In this document: piece by piece, positions 20,096 to 28,606 of the stretch | How positions within the stretch are numbered: the stretch's first letter is position 1 | Layout of the letters: each line of letters begins with the position of its first letter | Assembly (NCBI RefSeq): GCF_005145045.1 | Contig: NZ_CP039694.1 | Span: 62,001 to 126,000 of the forward strand | Length of the DNA stretch: 64,000 nt | Direction of reading: 5' to 3' | Source of the DNA: Agrobacterium larrymoorei | GTDB taxonomy: Bacteria; Pseudomonadota; Alphaproteobacteria; Rhizobiales; Rhizobiaceae | Program-made: the position numbers and the translations under genes | The notes under the pieces: generated by a model | Database searches by the model: none | What the model saw: the letters and a program-made list of their open reading frames with translations, nothing else | Told to the model about the DNA's origin: nothing

Positions 20096-20506
20096 TCAGT
20101 TGAGACTTGTCTGTTGGGTTGCCGCGACCAGACCGTAAGGCGACGGCACATCGCGAGCGGCATTCTGCGTGGCAAAGGAAGCGGCGAGCAATGCGAGGCC
20201 GATCACGGCAGGCAGCGCACCAGCAGGCTTGCGAACGCCCAGATGCGCCGATCCCGATAGGATCAGATGGAAGAAGGTGCCTGCATAAGCCAGATCGCTC
20301 AGCGGCACGCTGACCCGCGACAGGATTGCGAGTGGCCCGAGAACCTTCACCCCGATCATGAGAGGCAGGAGATAGGGAGCCGGATAGTTCAGCTCGGCAA
20401 GGGTTTGCCGAACCCAGGCTCCTTTAGTCAAATAGAGAAACGCGGAACTTAGATAGAGCAGCGAAAGCAGTGCTGTGCTGACCCAGTAGATGACGGTTGC
20501 TGTCAT
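20096..20506 (-). CDS. DoxX-family membrane protein
   Basis: The ~136-residue protein has four hydrophobic segments and aligns along its length with the second DoxX-like protein at 21077-21478 (shared LSDLAYAG, FATQNAAR and SPYG). I chose the ATG at 20506 because it aligns with the paralogue's start; an ATG at 20569 is possible. It is an inner-membrane protein of unknown redox function, divergent from an HxlR regulator. Confidence 0.75.
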   Translation of the reverse strand: MTATVIYWVSTALLSLLYLSSAFLYLTKGAWVRQTLAELNYPAPYLLPLMIGVKVLGPLAILSRVSVPLSDLAYAGTFFHLILSGSAHLGVRKPAGALPAVIGLALLAASFATQNAARDVPSPYGLVAATQQTSLN

Positions 20507-20674
20507 GACTATTCCCGTGGGCGTCGCGCCTCCGATGAGACGTCGGCCGATTTCGCTGTTTTCCTTCATGTCCTCATTGGCATCGCAGCCGAGAACCTGT
20601 ACCACAATTTGGATATTGAACGGAAAAGCGCAAGTAGTATGAATTTTCGACAGTAAGTATGGAAAATAAGACCA

Positions 20675-21040
20675 ATGGGAAAATGTGACGACTTCACGAT
20701 GCAGGACGAGATGCGCCGCGCCTTCGATATGCTGTCGGGCAAATGGAAGCTGGAGATCATGTGGCTGCTGCATCAGCGTACCCATCGCTTCGGCGAATTG
20801 CGCAAGGGCATCCCCGGCATCACGCAGCATATGCTGACGGCTCAGCTTCGTGAGCTCGAGGCCGATGGACTAGTGGCCCGAACGGTGTTCGCCGAGGTGC
20901 CGCCGCGCGTCGAGTATGCAATGACCGACAAAGCGCGGGCGCTCGGTCCCACCATGGAAGCGCTCACCGCCTGGTGGAATGAATACGGCAGGCAGTCCTC
21001 ACCGAAGCCAAAGCCGAGAGGCCGTAAGGCAAAGGATTAA
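20675..21040 (+). CDS. HxlR-family winged-helix regulator
   Basis: The 121-residue protein matches HxlR regulators: LSGKWKLEIMWLLHQRTHRFGELRKGIPGITQHMLTAQLRELEADGLV. HxlR/YodB-type regulators usually sense electrophiles or quinones (known), though this copy keeps only one near-N-terminal Cys. It is divergent from the first DoxX gene. Confidence 0.85.
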   Translation: MGKCDDFTMQDEMRRAFDMLSGKWKLEIMWLLHQRTHRFGELRKGIPGITQHMLTAQLRELEADGLVARTVFAEVPPRVEYAMTDKARALGPTMEALTAWWNEYGRQSSPKPKPRGRKAKD

Positions 21041-21076
21041 TGGAGCCGTCCGGTTTTAGGCCGGACGGTCTTAGTC

Positions 21077-21478
21077 TCACGCGGGTTCGGCTTTGATCTT
21101 GAAGATCTGTCCATAGGGCGACGGCTTGCTTCGCGCGGCATTCTGTGTGGCGAACGAGACAAGCAGGGCGATCAAGCCGACCAAAGCCGGCGCGAAGCCG
21201 CAGTCGCCGGCATTGAGATGTGCAGAAATCGCCAGCAGCAGGTGATAGAACATTCCCGCATAGGCAAGGTCCGACAGGGCGACATTGAATCGCCAAAGGA
21301 TCGTCACTGCGGCGAGCGGCTTCAGTACAGCCAGGATCGGCACGAGATAAGCTGGATACCCGAGTGTCGGGAAGATGCGCTGCACGCCGGCAAGGTCGGA
21401 AAGAAAATAGGCGCCGCCGGCCAGATAGATGAGAGACAAGAGGCCCGTGGAGGCCCAGTAAAGCAAGTTCAGCTTCAT
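21077..21478 (-). CDS. DoxX-family membrane protein (paralogue)
   Basis: The 133-residue protein has four predicted membrane helices (LLYWASTGLLSLIYLAGGAYF at the N-terminus). It is clearly related to the DoxX-like protein 600 bases to its left. It starts 14 bases after the end of the NmrA-like gene at 21493, so they form an operon. Confidence 0.75.
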   Translation of the reverse strand: MKLNLLYWASTGLLSLIYLAGGAYFLSDLAGVQRIFPTLGYPAYLVPILAVLKPLAAVTILWRFNVALSDLAYAGMFYHLLLAISAHLNAGDCGFAPALVGLIALLVSFATQNAARSKPSPYGQIFKIKAEPA

Positions 21479-21492
21479 TAATGATTTCCTGT

Positions 21493-22344
21493 TCACGAGA
21501 AAAGTTGGGTGGCAAGGATATCCCGAAGGCCCTTGGGTGGACGACCGGAGAGCCGTTCGACATCTCCGGTGACGATATCGAAGGCGCCGCGGATGAAACT
21601 CTTCTGGATGTCGATGACGGCATTTACCACCGGCTCGGGCAGTCCGGCCTGCGACAGGCCCGCATGCAGTTTTTCCTCTGGCAGAACGAGGAAGTTGATG
21701 GGCCGGCCTGTGATCTCGGCGATGAGCGCCGCGCGCTCAGCACCCGAGACGGGCTGCTCACCTGTCGCATGGTAGATCGCGCCGTCGTGGCCATCGCTCA
21801 CGAGAATGCCCGCAGCCGCCGCAGCGACATCGTCGCGCGAGACGAAGGAAACCCTGTTCTCGGCTAGGCCGGTGAGTACGCCACCGGCAAGCGACGCCCG
21901 CGCTTCGTCGGCCAGCGCCTCCGCGTAATAACTCATGCGCAGGATCGTCCAATCATGCGCTGAGACGATCAGGTGCTGTTCGCCCTTCCAGTACCCGGAG
22001 CCAAGTTCCGCGTCGCTGGCCCGCTTCGTTCCCGCAGCCGACATGAGGACGATGTGGGGCACGCCTGACCGCCTCGCAGCATCGATGGCGGCGACCAGTT
22101 GCACAGCGCGCTTGCCCGGCTCCAGGTCGGCCGAAGGGATCAGCAGCAACCGGTCCAGCCCCGCATAGGCTTCCCTAAGCCCGTCTGGCTCATCGTAATT
22201 GCCATATCGGGACTGGACACCGTCAGGCGCTCCTTCCGGCGTTCGCGAGATCGCGACGACCTCGTGTTCGCCGCCCCGTTGGAGCAATTTCGCGATCACT
22301 GTCTTGCCGAGATGCCCGCTCGCACCGCTGATGCCGATTTTCAT
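21493..22344 (-). CDS. NmrA/quinone-oxidoreductase-2-like NAD(P)H-binding protein
   Basis: The 283-residue protein begins MKIGISGASGHLGKTVIAKLLQRG, with a GASGHLG nucleotide loop, as in QOR2/NmrA-like proteins. Length and pattern fit an NAD(P)H:quinone reductase-like fold. It is divergent from an HxlR regulator with operator-like repeats between them, so a quinone-responsive unit is likely. Confidence 0.8.
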   Translation of the reverse strand: MKIGISGASGHLGKTVIAKLLQRGGEHEVVAISRTPEGAPDGVQSRYGNYDEPDGLREAYAGLDRLLLIPSADLEPGKRAVQLVAAIDAARRSGVPHIVLMSAAGTKRASDAELGSGYWKGEQHLIVSAHDWTILRMSYYAEALADEARASLAGGVLTGLAENRVSFVSRDDVAAAAAGILVSDGHDGAIYHATGEQPVSGAERAALIAEITGRPINFLVLPEEKLHAGLSQAGLPEPVVNAVIDIQKSFIRGAFDIVTGDVERLSGRPPKGLRDILATQLFS

Positions 22345-22365
22345 GATTGGCCTCCTTGTTCGATT

Positions 22366-22444
22366 TAACGCACTATCTGTTCCTAACGTTGTATATGTTC
22401 GCAAAGCGGAGCGTAAGAATGTACAAAATGGTGCGTTACGCACC
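22366..22444. promoter_or_regulatory. HxlR-type operator candidates
   Basis: GGTGCGTTACGCACC (22430-22444) is a 15-base palindrome. A matching half-site, TAACGCAC, lies at 22366-22373. Both are in the promoter gap between the QOR2-like gene and the HxlR gene. Confidence 0.6.
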
Positions 22445-22467
22445 TTCATGTTCGTGGAAGGATCTAC

Positions 22468-22854
22468 ATGCCGGCGATGACGAAAGAACGCGATACGCTT
22501 GAGGATCAGCAGCACGCCAAGTGCAGAGTGCTTGGCCAGATCCTTGACCGCGTCGGCGACAAATGGACGATCATGGCGGTCGGTGCGCTATCCGACGGTC
22601 CAATGCGTTTCAACGCCATCATGCGGCGTATCGACGGCGTGTCGCATCGCATGCTCACGCTCACACTACGTGGGCTGGAGCGCGACGGCATGGTCCGCAG
22701 GACGGCCTATGCCACCATCCCGCCAAAGGTCGAATATGAGCTTACACCGCTCGGTCGATCACTCACCGAACCCTTGGCCACCTTGCTGGAATGGGGAGAG
22801 AAGCATAGCAAGGACATTGAAATTGCTCGAAAAGCATTCGACAGCGATGCCTGA
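22468..22854 (+). CDS. HxlR-family winged-helix regulator
   Basis: The 128-residue protein carries the HxlR pattern (KCRVLGQILDRVGDKWTIMAVGALSDGPMRFNAIMRRIDGVSHRMLTLTLRGLERDGMVRR) with a Cys before the HTH, as in redox-sensing members. It is divergent from the QOR2-like gene, which it probably regulates. Confidence 0.85.
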   Translation: MPAMTKERDTLEDQQHAKCRVLGQILDRVGDKWTIMAVGALSDGPMRFNAIMRRIDGVSHRMLTLTLRGLERDGMVRRTAYATIPPKVEYELTPLGRSLTEPLATLLEWGEKHSKDIEIARKAFDSDA

Positions 22855-23711
22855 TGCTGCTTCGGCGTGATGCATTTCCACTCAGATCGATAAAGTGCCT
22901 ACTGGGGACAAGGGAGCTGTCGGGTGGCATAGAGCACGCAGATAGCTCCTACATCAGTATGCCTGGGTCATAAGGAGTTCTAGGCGCAACCCCCCGGTGC
23001 ATGCGCGAACGAGCAGCCATTGCCGCCGAAATAGCATTAAGAGTAGTATTCTGGCGACGTCGCAACGGAGGACCTCCCATTTCGAGCGGAAAACGTGCCG
23101 CCTCTGTCCGAAACTCTACTGCGAAAGCAAGCCGTTCAGCCAGATCCTGGAGCCAAGGGATCCTCTTCCGTGCCTGCCAGCCAGTGCGGTGTGGCGCTGA
23201 GGGCAAGGGTGATTGCATCCTGACCGCGACCCTTGCCGGAAGAATGAAGCGCAATCCAGTCGACGATGGGCCAGGCTATCGAACGGGCGGTAGTGCAGAC
23301 CCACCTATCTGCGAGGGTCCGAACGGAATGGAGGGACCTCAGCCGCGACGTGGCGTGAGAATGGTGCCGATAACGATCGTGCCAGCAGTGCGCTGGTGGT
23401 GGACTCACCGATTGGTCTCTCGGCATGTCCTGCTCAATCCGGTTCGGGCTGGCCACACCCACGCAGACCTCGATGGATCTGGTGTGACCGAATGACGCCT
23501 TCGTCTCGACCGCCTTGGCCGCAACGGCCATACGCAACTTTCTTCCCCTGCAAACAGGTTTGCATTCCTCGCGGATCAAGAAAGCCGCTCCCGGCCATCC
23601 TCCACTTTGTTCCGGCCCCGTTGGGGTGCGGCGTCGATCGCCCCCGGTCTTAACACCGCCATCGAGGCCGCGGTGGGCGCGGCCCGAAAAAACCGGAAAA
23701 GGTACACGACA
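22855..23711. other. Gene-poor junction of accessory island and backbone
   Basis: About 860 bases hold no frame with family-like features. The last ~120 bases are the GC-rich leader of the DUF736 gene. This is probably the right edge of the inserted redox island. Confidence 0.5.
23666..23684 (+). promoter_or_regulatory. Conserved palindromic leader motif before DUF736
   Basis: GGCCGCGGTGGGCGCGGCC differs at one base from the motif at 11872-11890. It lies about 28 bases upstream of the DUF736 start. Confidence 0.5.
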
Positions 23712-24029
23712 ATGGCAGTCATCGGCGAATTCACCACCAACGGCAACAACTCCATCATCGGCAACGTGCGCACCCTCACCGTCAGCATGAAGGCCCGCCT
23801 GAACCCGATCGAACGCGTCTCGCGCGACGCTCCGGATTTCCGCATCACCGCAGGCAACGGTGTCGAGGTCGGCGCCGGCTGGAAGGCGGTCTCCAACGAC
23901 GGCGAGGAATACATCTCGGTCAAGCTGGATGACCCGAGCTTCAACGCCCCGATCACCGCAGCCCTTTGGCCTGGCGAAAAGGACGGCGAATACGCTCTCA
24001 TCTGGAACCGCCCGAAGCGGGAGGCCTGA
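23712..24029 (+). CDS. DUF736 family protein
   Basis: The 105-residue protein starts MAVIGEFTTNGNNSIIGNVRTLT and ends YALIWNRPKREA, the signature of DUF736 proteins encoded on rhizobial plasmids. It is small and soluble; the function is unknown. A strong terminator follows directly. Confidence 0.85.
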   Translation: MAVIGEFTTNGNNSIIGNVRTLTVSMKARLNPIERVSRDAPDFRITAGNGVEVGAGWKAVSNDGEEYISVKLDDPSFNAPITAALWPGEKDGEYALIWNRPKREA

Positions 24030-24037
24030 TCACCCGA

Positions 24038-24067
24038 AGAGCTTCGCCGCAAGGCGGGGCTCTTTTT
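24038..24067 (+). terminator. Rho-independent terminator after DUF736
   Basis: The stem AGAGCTTCGCC / GGCGGGGCTCT has a GCAA loop and two G-U pairs, and ends in a T-run. Confidence 0.85.
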
Positions 24068-24328
24068 CTCCCCGCAATGATGAAGCCGAAGACGGGCATC
24101 GAGCCCGCCTTCGGCTTTTCTGGTGGCATACGGGAGCGTGGGATCTGCGCAGATCTGCCAATGGTACCGGCGAGCCGGGGCAGCCTCAAGGACGCGCGGT
24201 TCCCCCAAAATACTGGCGCATTTCGGCTCCCCCACTCGCCCCCTCCGGCGGTCGCGTTCCGCGCTCCTTGACCCTTCCCCGTCTCACCGGTTGGCGGCGT
24301 CATCTTTTTCAAACAACAGGAGATGACA

Positions 24329-24493
24329 ATGCTGATAGAACAACACATCCAGGAATTGCGGGCCGAGTTGCGGAATGCCGTTTATGACGATGAGCGCAAG
24401 TGGATCTTGACGGAGCTGGAACTGGCTCAGGCCGAACTTGCAGTCATCGAGGCCGAGCAGGACGGGCGCATCAGCGCGGAGCCTCCTTTCTAG
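24329..24493 (+). CDS. Small hypothetical protein, 54 aa
   Basis: The ATG at 24329 follows a CAGGAG site by six bases. The product begins MLIEQHIQELRAEL and is strongly helical and acidic (a likely coiled coil), ending EDGRISAEPPF-like (DGRISAEPPF). An in-frame ATG six bases earlier is too close to the ribosome-binding site. The stop lies inside a terminator hairpin, as in a compact autonomous gene. Confidence 0.6.
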   Translation: MLIEQHIQELRAELRNAVYDDERKWILTELELAQAELAVIEAEQDGRISAEPPF

Positions 24494-24501
24494 GAGGCTC
24501 T
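24480..24501 (+). terminator. Terminator hairpin overlapping the small gene's stop
   Basis: GAGCCTCC and GGAGGCTC pair perfectly around a six-base loop, followed by TGTTTCT. It separates the small gene from the convergent HU gene. Confidence 0.65.
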
Positions 24502-24532
24502 GTTTCTGCGTCCCCTGTGCGGCTGAATTGCC

Positions 24533-24811
24533 TCAGCCGTTCAGTGCGTCCTTGACCGCCTTGCCAGGCGTGAACGTCAGCTTTTTCGAAGCGGCGATCT
24601 TGATCGTTGCGCCTGTTGCCGGGTTACGGCCTTCACGTTCCGGCGTGTCCTTCGGCTTGAACTTTCCGAACGAGGGGATCGACGTCTCTGCGCCAGCAAG
24701 CGCCGCGTCTGTGATCTGCTTGAACACGCTCTCGACAATCGTCTTGGCCTGCGCCTTGGTCAGGTTCTGTTCGGTTGCGATCTTGTCGGCGATTTCATTG
24801 GTTGTGGTCAT
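24533..24811 (-). CDS. HU-family DNA-binding protein
   Basis: The 92-residue protein has the HU/IHF fold: an N-terminal helical part (ADKIATEQNLTKAQAKTIVESVFKQI), the FGKF motif, and the arm segment GRNPATGATIKIAASK followed by PGKAVKDAL. Plasmid-borne HU proteins bend DNA and may assist transfer or silencing. The ATG at 24811 is the family start. Confidence 0.9.
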   Translation of the reverse strand: MTTTNEIADKIATEQNLTKAQAKTIVESVFKQITDAALAGAETSIPSFGKFKPKDTPEREGRNPATGATIKIAASKKLTFTPGKAVKDALNG

Positions 24812-24949
24812 ATTGGAAGAGCCTCTTTCGGTTTTCGGTCCTTCAGTTTTGACAATGAAGATGTGGCGAAGAAAGGTGCAGAAAGGCAAGAAATCCCGCC
24901 TTAACGCAAAAACCACAGGAAATTAAGGAGTTCGGTCAATTAACACCGG

Positions 24950-25207
24950 CTATTCGGCGCTCCCCGCGTCCCGATAGCCACGTCGTCTCTTCGTTCGTTC
25001 GATAAGGAAGAGTGCTGTCTCCGCATCGTCCGGATGATCGAAGGTCTCTATCATCATCTGGCCGCCCGATCCGATCCGGCCCCAGTTTCGGATCACTGAA
25101 GACCCGCCGAACAGCGTCGGCTGGATCGTAATGCCGTAGAAGCGCCGCATGTTTTGCGCCGCATCGACACGGTGAAGATGAACCTGGCATGTCTCCTTGT
25201 CTTCCAT
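24950..25207 (-). CDS. WGR-domain protein
   Basis: The 85-residue protein contains NWGRIGSGGQ, the WGR signature, within a single small domain (residues ~25-75). WGR domains bind nucleic acids or occur in PARP/MolR proteins. Stand-alone copies are common on rhizobial plasmids and have no known function. Confidence 0.8.
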   Translation of the reverse strand: MEDKETCQVHLHRVDAAQNMRRFYGITIQPTLFGGSSVIRNWGRIGSGGQMMIETFDHPDDAETALFLIERTKRRRGYRDAGSAE

Positions 25208-25418
25208 GTTCCCATTGTCGCTGTCCCCTCAGGTTGTGTCCAACGAGTTATATGAATCGATCCGGTGTCACTGATTCATCCTCGTGATGGTTTCAGACGA
25301 AGACTGGGCGAGGCGGCTTTGCCGCACGGCTCTATGCGCAGGCGCACCGAACCCGTGAAGCGGTTTCGGCCATCCGGTTGCGATCTTCTCGCGGCCGGTT
25401 CCACCGGCATCTTAGGCA

Positions 25419-25928
25419 TCACGATCCATCACGCGCGCACCAGTCGCGCCTTGGCCAATTCCAGCGACGTGCTAATCCCTCCCGCACCAGCATTTCGCCT
25501 AGCGATTTTCCATGCCGTGTCACCGTCCTGAGTTTCCGACCAAAGCGATCCGTATCGCGCCAACCGGAAACGAGCGTGAAGCTTCCCCCATTCAACAGTT
25601 CTAGCAGTCTGTCACGGGAGACTTTGCCAATAGACCTTTCCTCGCCGCAGCGAGGGGAGAAGATTTCCGGCGCATCGATGTCGGCTATTCTGATCTTTTC
25701 ACTTCGAACCCAGATCGTATCTCCATCGACAACACAATTGACGCGGACCCGCCCGTCGCAGAGGACGAACCGGGCTTCCAGCCTATCTTCTATGGGTACC
25801 TCAAACGATGGAGCTTTCTGGGTAGAAAAGTCCTTCGATGTATCCGGCCTCGATTGCATGCCACCAAGTAGCAGAACTCCGACAAGTGCTGTGGCCGAGA
25901 TGATGAGAAGCACGCGCGACGGGGTCAT
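25419..25928 (-). CDS. Staphylococcal-nuclease-like (thermonuclease) protein
   Basis: The 169-residue protein has an N-terminal membrane or signal segment (VLLIISATALVGVLLLGGM). An SNase domain follows: VVDGDTIWV, IRIADIDAPEI, and DRFGRKLRTVTRHGKSLGEMLVREGLA. The catalytic Arg/Glu/Asp positions look intact. Its start overlaps the end of traG by four bases, so it is co-expressed with the transfer genes. It may be periplasmic. Confidence 0.85.
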   Translation of the reverse strand: MTPSRVLLIISATALVGVLLLGGMQSRPDTSKDFSTQKAPSFEVPIEDRLEARFVLCDGRVRVNCVVDGDTIWVRSEKIRIADIDAPEIFSPRCGEERSIGKVSRDRLLELLNGGSFTLVSGWRDTDRFGRKLRTVTRHGKSLGEMLVREGLARRWNWPRRDWCARDGS

Positions 25929-27847
25929 GCGTTCTTCACTGGATGAAACCTGTTCTCACCAACGCAGGATTTCATATCGTCACGCCGGAACCAGATGGCG
26001 CGCCCGCAGCGGAGTGGTGCATTACCGGATGTGAAGACGATCTGCTCGTCGGCGCGCATGCGCAGTACCTCATGCGGCAGGATCAGCGGGCGGCGGCTGA
26101 GCTGCTTCGATCGCGACCGCGAGGATCCTTTCATTCCGGTTGAACGGTTTGTCTGGTCGACCTCTACCGTCGTATCGCCGCAACGCTTGGAAATGTAGTC
26201 GGCTGTATCGGGGTCGTTGATTGCCGAAAACGAAATCCATGAGGCGCTCTCGAACCATTTGCTGGTCGCATCACGACCGCCATAGGCCTCGCGCATCTGG
26301 CCGAGTGACTGAAAGATCATGGTCAGCGTGATGCCATATTTGCGACCGGCGTCGCGGGCGGTTTCGAGGATGCGCAGGTATCCGAGACGCGCCACCTCGT
26401 CGAGCAGGAAGAGGGTGCGTCCCTTCACATTGCCATTGCGGTTATAGATCGCGTTGAGCAGCGAGCCAATGACAACGCGGGCCAGTCCTGGATGGGCTTC
26501 CAGCACCTTCAGATCGAGCGCGATGAAGATGTCGGTTCCGCCATCGGCAAGATCGTCGGTCGAGAAGCTATCGCCGGAGACGAGACCCGCATAATTCGGG
26601 TAGGACAGCCAGTGGGTTTCCTTCACCGCATTGGCGTAAACACCAGAAAATGTCTCCGGCGTCATGTTGACGAACACCGCGACATTTTCTTTGACGAAGT
26701 CGGATACGGACCCCTCGTAGATCTCCGTCAGGCGCGCACGCAACTGCGGCTCGGGTTCGGAAAGATTGGCGCGGACCTGTCGCAATGTCTGGTCTTTCTC
26801 GTTCGTATGCCCAGACAGACAAACGTCGGCGATCAGCGCCGTCAGGAGCTGCATGGCCGACGCCCGGAAGAAGTCGTCGCGAGCCGACGCCGATCGAGGA
26901 TTGTCGGTCATGATCCAGGTCGCAACGGCGACGATATCCTCTTCCTTGGTATTGCCGTGACGGCCGATCCAGTCGAGCGCATTGAAGCCGACACCACCGG
27001 CCGTCGGATCTAGAACGATGACCTTGCGGCCGGCCTGACGCCGATGCTCCGAGCCCATCGGCGCGACCTCGCTTGACGGGTCCAGAACCACAAGTCCGCC
27101 ACCCCATTTCAGCGCGGTCGGGATCGTCACCGAGGTTGTCTTGAAACCGCCGGAGCCCGCAAAGACGATGCCATGCGACGAGCCAAATGAGCCGTCGAAG
27201 CATAGTAGTGGCGACTTGCCGCCTTCACCCCAGCTTGGTCTATCATCCGCACGAAACGGCTTGGCGGCAACACTGTCGCGATCGACACGATACCGCTCGC
27301 CGATGACGATGCCGCCCTGTTCAGGGAAGAGCTTTGTCGCGTCCTGCAATTTCATCCAATCGGCCTCGCCATGCACGGCGCGCTTGCCGCCGATCCGGCG
27401 TGGCCCGCCGGTCGAGAAGGCTGCATTGCCTTTGATCGCAACGCGCAGAGCGAACACACCGCTGATGAAGGCGATGCCTACGCCGGTCATCGTCGCCGGA
27501 TCCACGTAGGCCAGAACAAATTGTCCTGCTGGCACGTGGCCGGAGATGCCGTTCAGGCGGATTGTCTCGCGTGCGATGGCGATAATGATGACCGCAGCAC
27601 TTCCTGCAAGCACACTCAGGCCAGCCGCCTTGATGTTCGACGATCCGTTCGTTGCAAACAATGCGGTCACGCCGATAGCGGCCGCTGCGATATAGGGCAG
27701 GGCGAGACCAGCCCGTCCCAGCATCAGCTTGGCCTGCTCAACTGTGCCGAGTGTAGCCATGCGATGCTCCATGCCGGAAGTCAGGACCATCATGGCGATC
27801 ATGATTGCCGCCGGCAGGATCAAGAGCAGTGGCCTATTCCCCATCAT
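25925..27847 (-). CDS. traG: TraG coupling protein (VirD4-type ATPase)
   Basis: The 640-residue protein has N-terminal membrane helices (three to four between residues ~1 and 140), a Walker A-like segment [11 protein letters not shown], and Walker [15 protein letters not shown]. This is the T4CP family that links the relaxosome to the conjugal secretion pore at the inner membrane. It overlaps traD by 14 bases and is the last core gene of the traCDG operon, followed by the nuclease gene. Confidence 0.95.
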   Translation of the reverse strand: MMGNRPLLLILPAAIMIAMMVLTSGMEHRMATLGTVEQAKLMLGRAGLALPYIAAAAIGVTALFATNGSSNIKAAGLSVLAGSAAVIIIAIARETIRLNGISGHVPAGQFVLAYVDPATMTGVGIAFISGVFALRVAIKGNAAFSTGGPRRIGGKRAVHGEADWMKLQDATKLFPEQGGIVIGERYRVDRDSVAAKPFRADDRPSWGEGGKSPLLCFDGSFGSSHGIVFAGSGGFKTTSVTIPTALKWGGGLVVLDPSSEVAPMGSEHRRQAGRKVIVLDPTAGGVGFNALDWIGRHGNTKEEDIVAVATWIMTDNPRSASARDDFFRASAMQLLTALIADVCLSGHTNEKDQTLRQVRANLSEPEPQLRARLTEIYEGSVSDFVKENVAVFVNMTPETFSGVYANAVKETHWLSYPNYAGLVSGDSFSTDDLADGGTDIFIALDLKVLEAHPGLARVVIGSLLNAIYNRNGNVKGRTLFLLDEVARLGYLRILETARDAGRKYGITLTMIFQSLGQMREAYGGRDATSKWFESASWISFSAINDPDTADYISKRCGDTTVEVDQTNRSTGMKGSSRSRSKQLSRRPLILPHEVLRMRADEQIVFTSGNAPLRCGRAIWFRRDDMKSCVGENRFHPVKNA

Positions 27848-28049
27848 TGCCGAAGACCTCCGCCCCGATTGCCGTGAGGCGGGATTTTTCCGTCTCGTCG
27901 CCCTTGATCCGCTTACCAGCGTCGATCAGCAAGCCGAGCAGCAGCGCCCGCTTCTCGTATCGCAATCCCGCCTTGACGATCAGGCCTCCGAGTTCGATCT
28001 TTTCGCGCGTGTCTTGTCTGCGGGCATCTGATGTCATCGCCTTCGACAT
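27834..28049 (-). CDS. traD: TraD conjugal transfer protein
   Basis: The 71-residue basic protein ([30 protein letters not shown]) matches Ti-plasmid TraD in size, sequence character and position between traC and traG. It is a small accessory protein of the Dtr system. Confidence 0.85.
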   Translation of the reverse strand: MSKAMTSDARRQDTREKIELGGLIVKAGLRYEKRALLLGLLIDAGKRIKGDETEKSRLTAIGAEVFGNDGE

Positions 28050-28053
28050 GCGC

Positions 28054-28350
28054 TCAAACCTCGCCAGCCCCGCCCGCATCCGCGCCAGCCGGCTGCGTCG
28101 CGGACGGTTCGCCGCCGGTCCTGGTCTCGCCGGCATTTTTCTTTCCGGTTGCGACAACCTTGCCTCCGCGAAACCGTTTGTCGATCTCCTCGAAGGCCGC
28201 CTGAAGCTCGGCCTCGTCAATCTCGATGTCCCCAAGCCCAGCCTTTAGCGCGATCCGACCGATGCGCTCGGCTTCGCGTGTCTCGGCCTGTCTCAGTTGG
28301 TCTTGCAATTTGGCGATTTCTTCCCTGATCTTCGATGACGGTTTTTTCAT
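28054..28350 (-). CDS. traC: TraC conjugal transfer protein
   Basis: The 98-residue protein ([39 protein letters not shown]) matches Ti-plasmid TraC, a putative relaxosome accessory protein. The N-terminus is predicted to be coiled coil. An AAGGAGA site lies upstream of the ATG at 28350. It is divergent from traA across the oriT and tra box. Confidence 0.85.
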   Translation of the reverse strand: MKKPSSKIREEIAKLQDQLRQAETREAERIGRIALKAGLGDIEIDEAELQAAFEEIDKRFRGGKVVATGKKNAGETRTGGEPSATQPAGADAGGAGEV

Positions 28351-28423
28351 TCCGATTGGGTCTCCTTGAGGTTCTGGCATTGCATTCGCGATGCCAGAAT
28401 CCCTCCGGATGCCATGAAAAGGA

Positions 28424-28441
28424 ATGTGCAGATCTGCACAT
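28424..28441. promoter_or_regulatory. tra box (TraR-binding site)
   Basis: ATGTGCAGATCTGCACAT is a perfect 18-base palindrome and matches the known Agrobacterium TraR-binding tra box. It lies between divergent traC and traA, so TraR with its acyl-homoserine lactone should activate both operons. Confidence 0.95.
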
Positions 28442-28490
28442 CGGCAACGCCGATGCTTTGGAGCATCATCCCGCCGTTCCGAAGGAGCGG

Positions 28491-28530
28491 TTCCAAGGGC
28501 GCAATTATACGTCGCGATGCGACGTGTCGC
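28491..28530. other. oriT: Origin of conjugal transfer (oriT)
   Basis: The sequence AAGGGCGCAATTATACGTCG is the nic-region core of Ti-type (RSF1010-like) oriTs. It is followed by an inverted repeat ACGTCGC-GAT-GCGACGT at 28509-28525. It lies between traC and traA, its standard place. Confidence 0.9.
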
Positions 28531-28606
28531 TCAGATGCCTCCACACAGGCCGATTTGGTCTTGCCGCTCTGGACGAACGAGGTTCGAACCGGGAGTTTCT
28601 TGCGCC

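Noticed and set aside
23001..23495. 164-codon open frame in the gap before DUF736
   Set aside because: No family-like features or ribosome-binding site; its composition looks like an open frame in GC-rich non-coding DNA.
24143..24154. Palindrome ATCTGCGCAGAT resembling a TraR site
   Set aside because: It lacks the GTGCAGATCTGCAC core and is not next to a tra gene; treated as chance.
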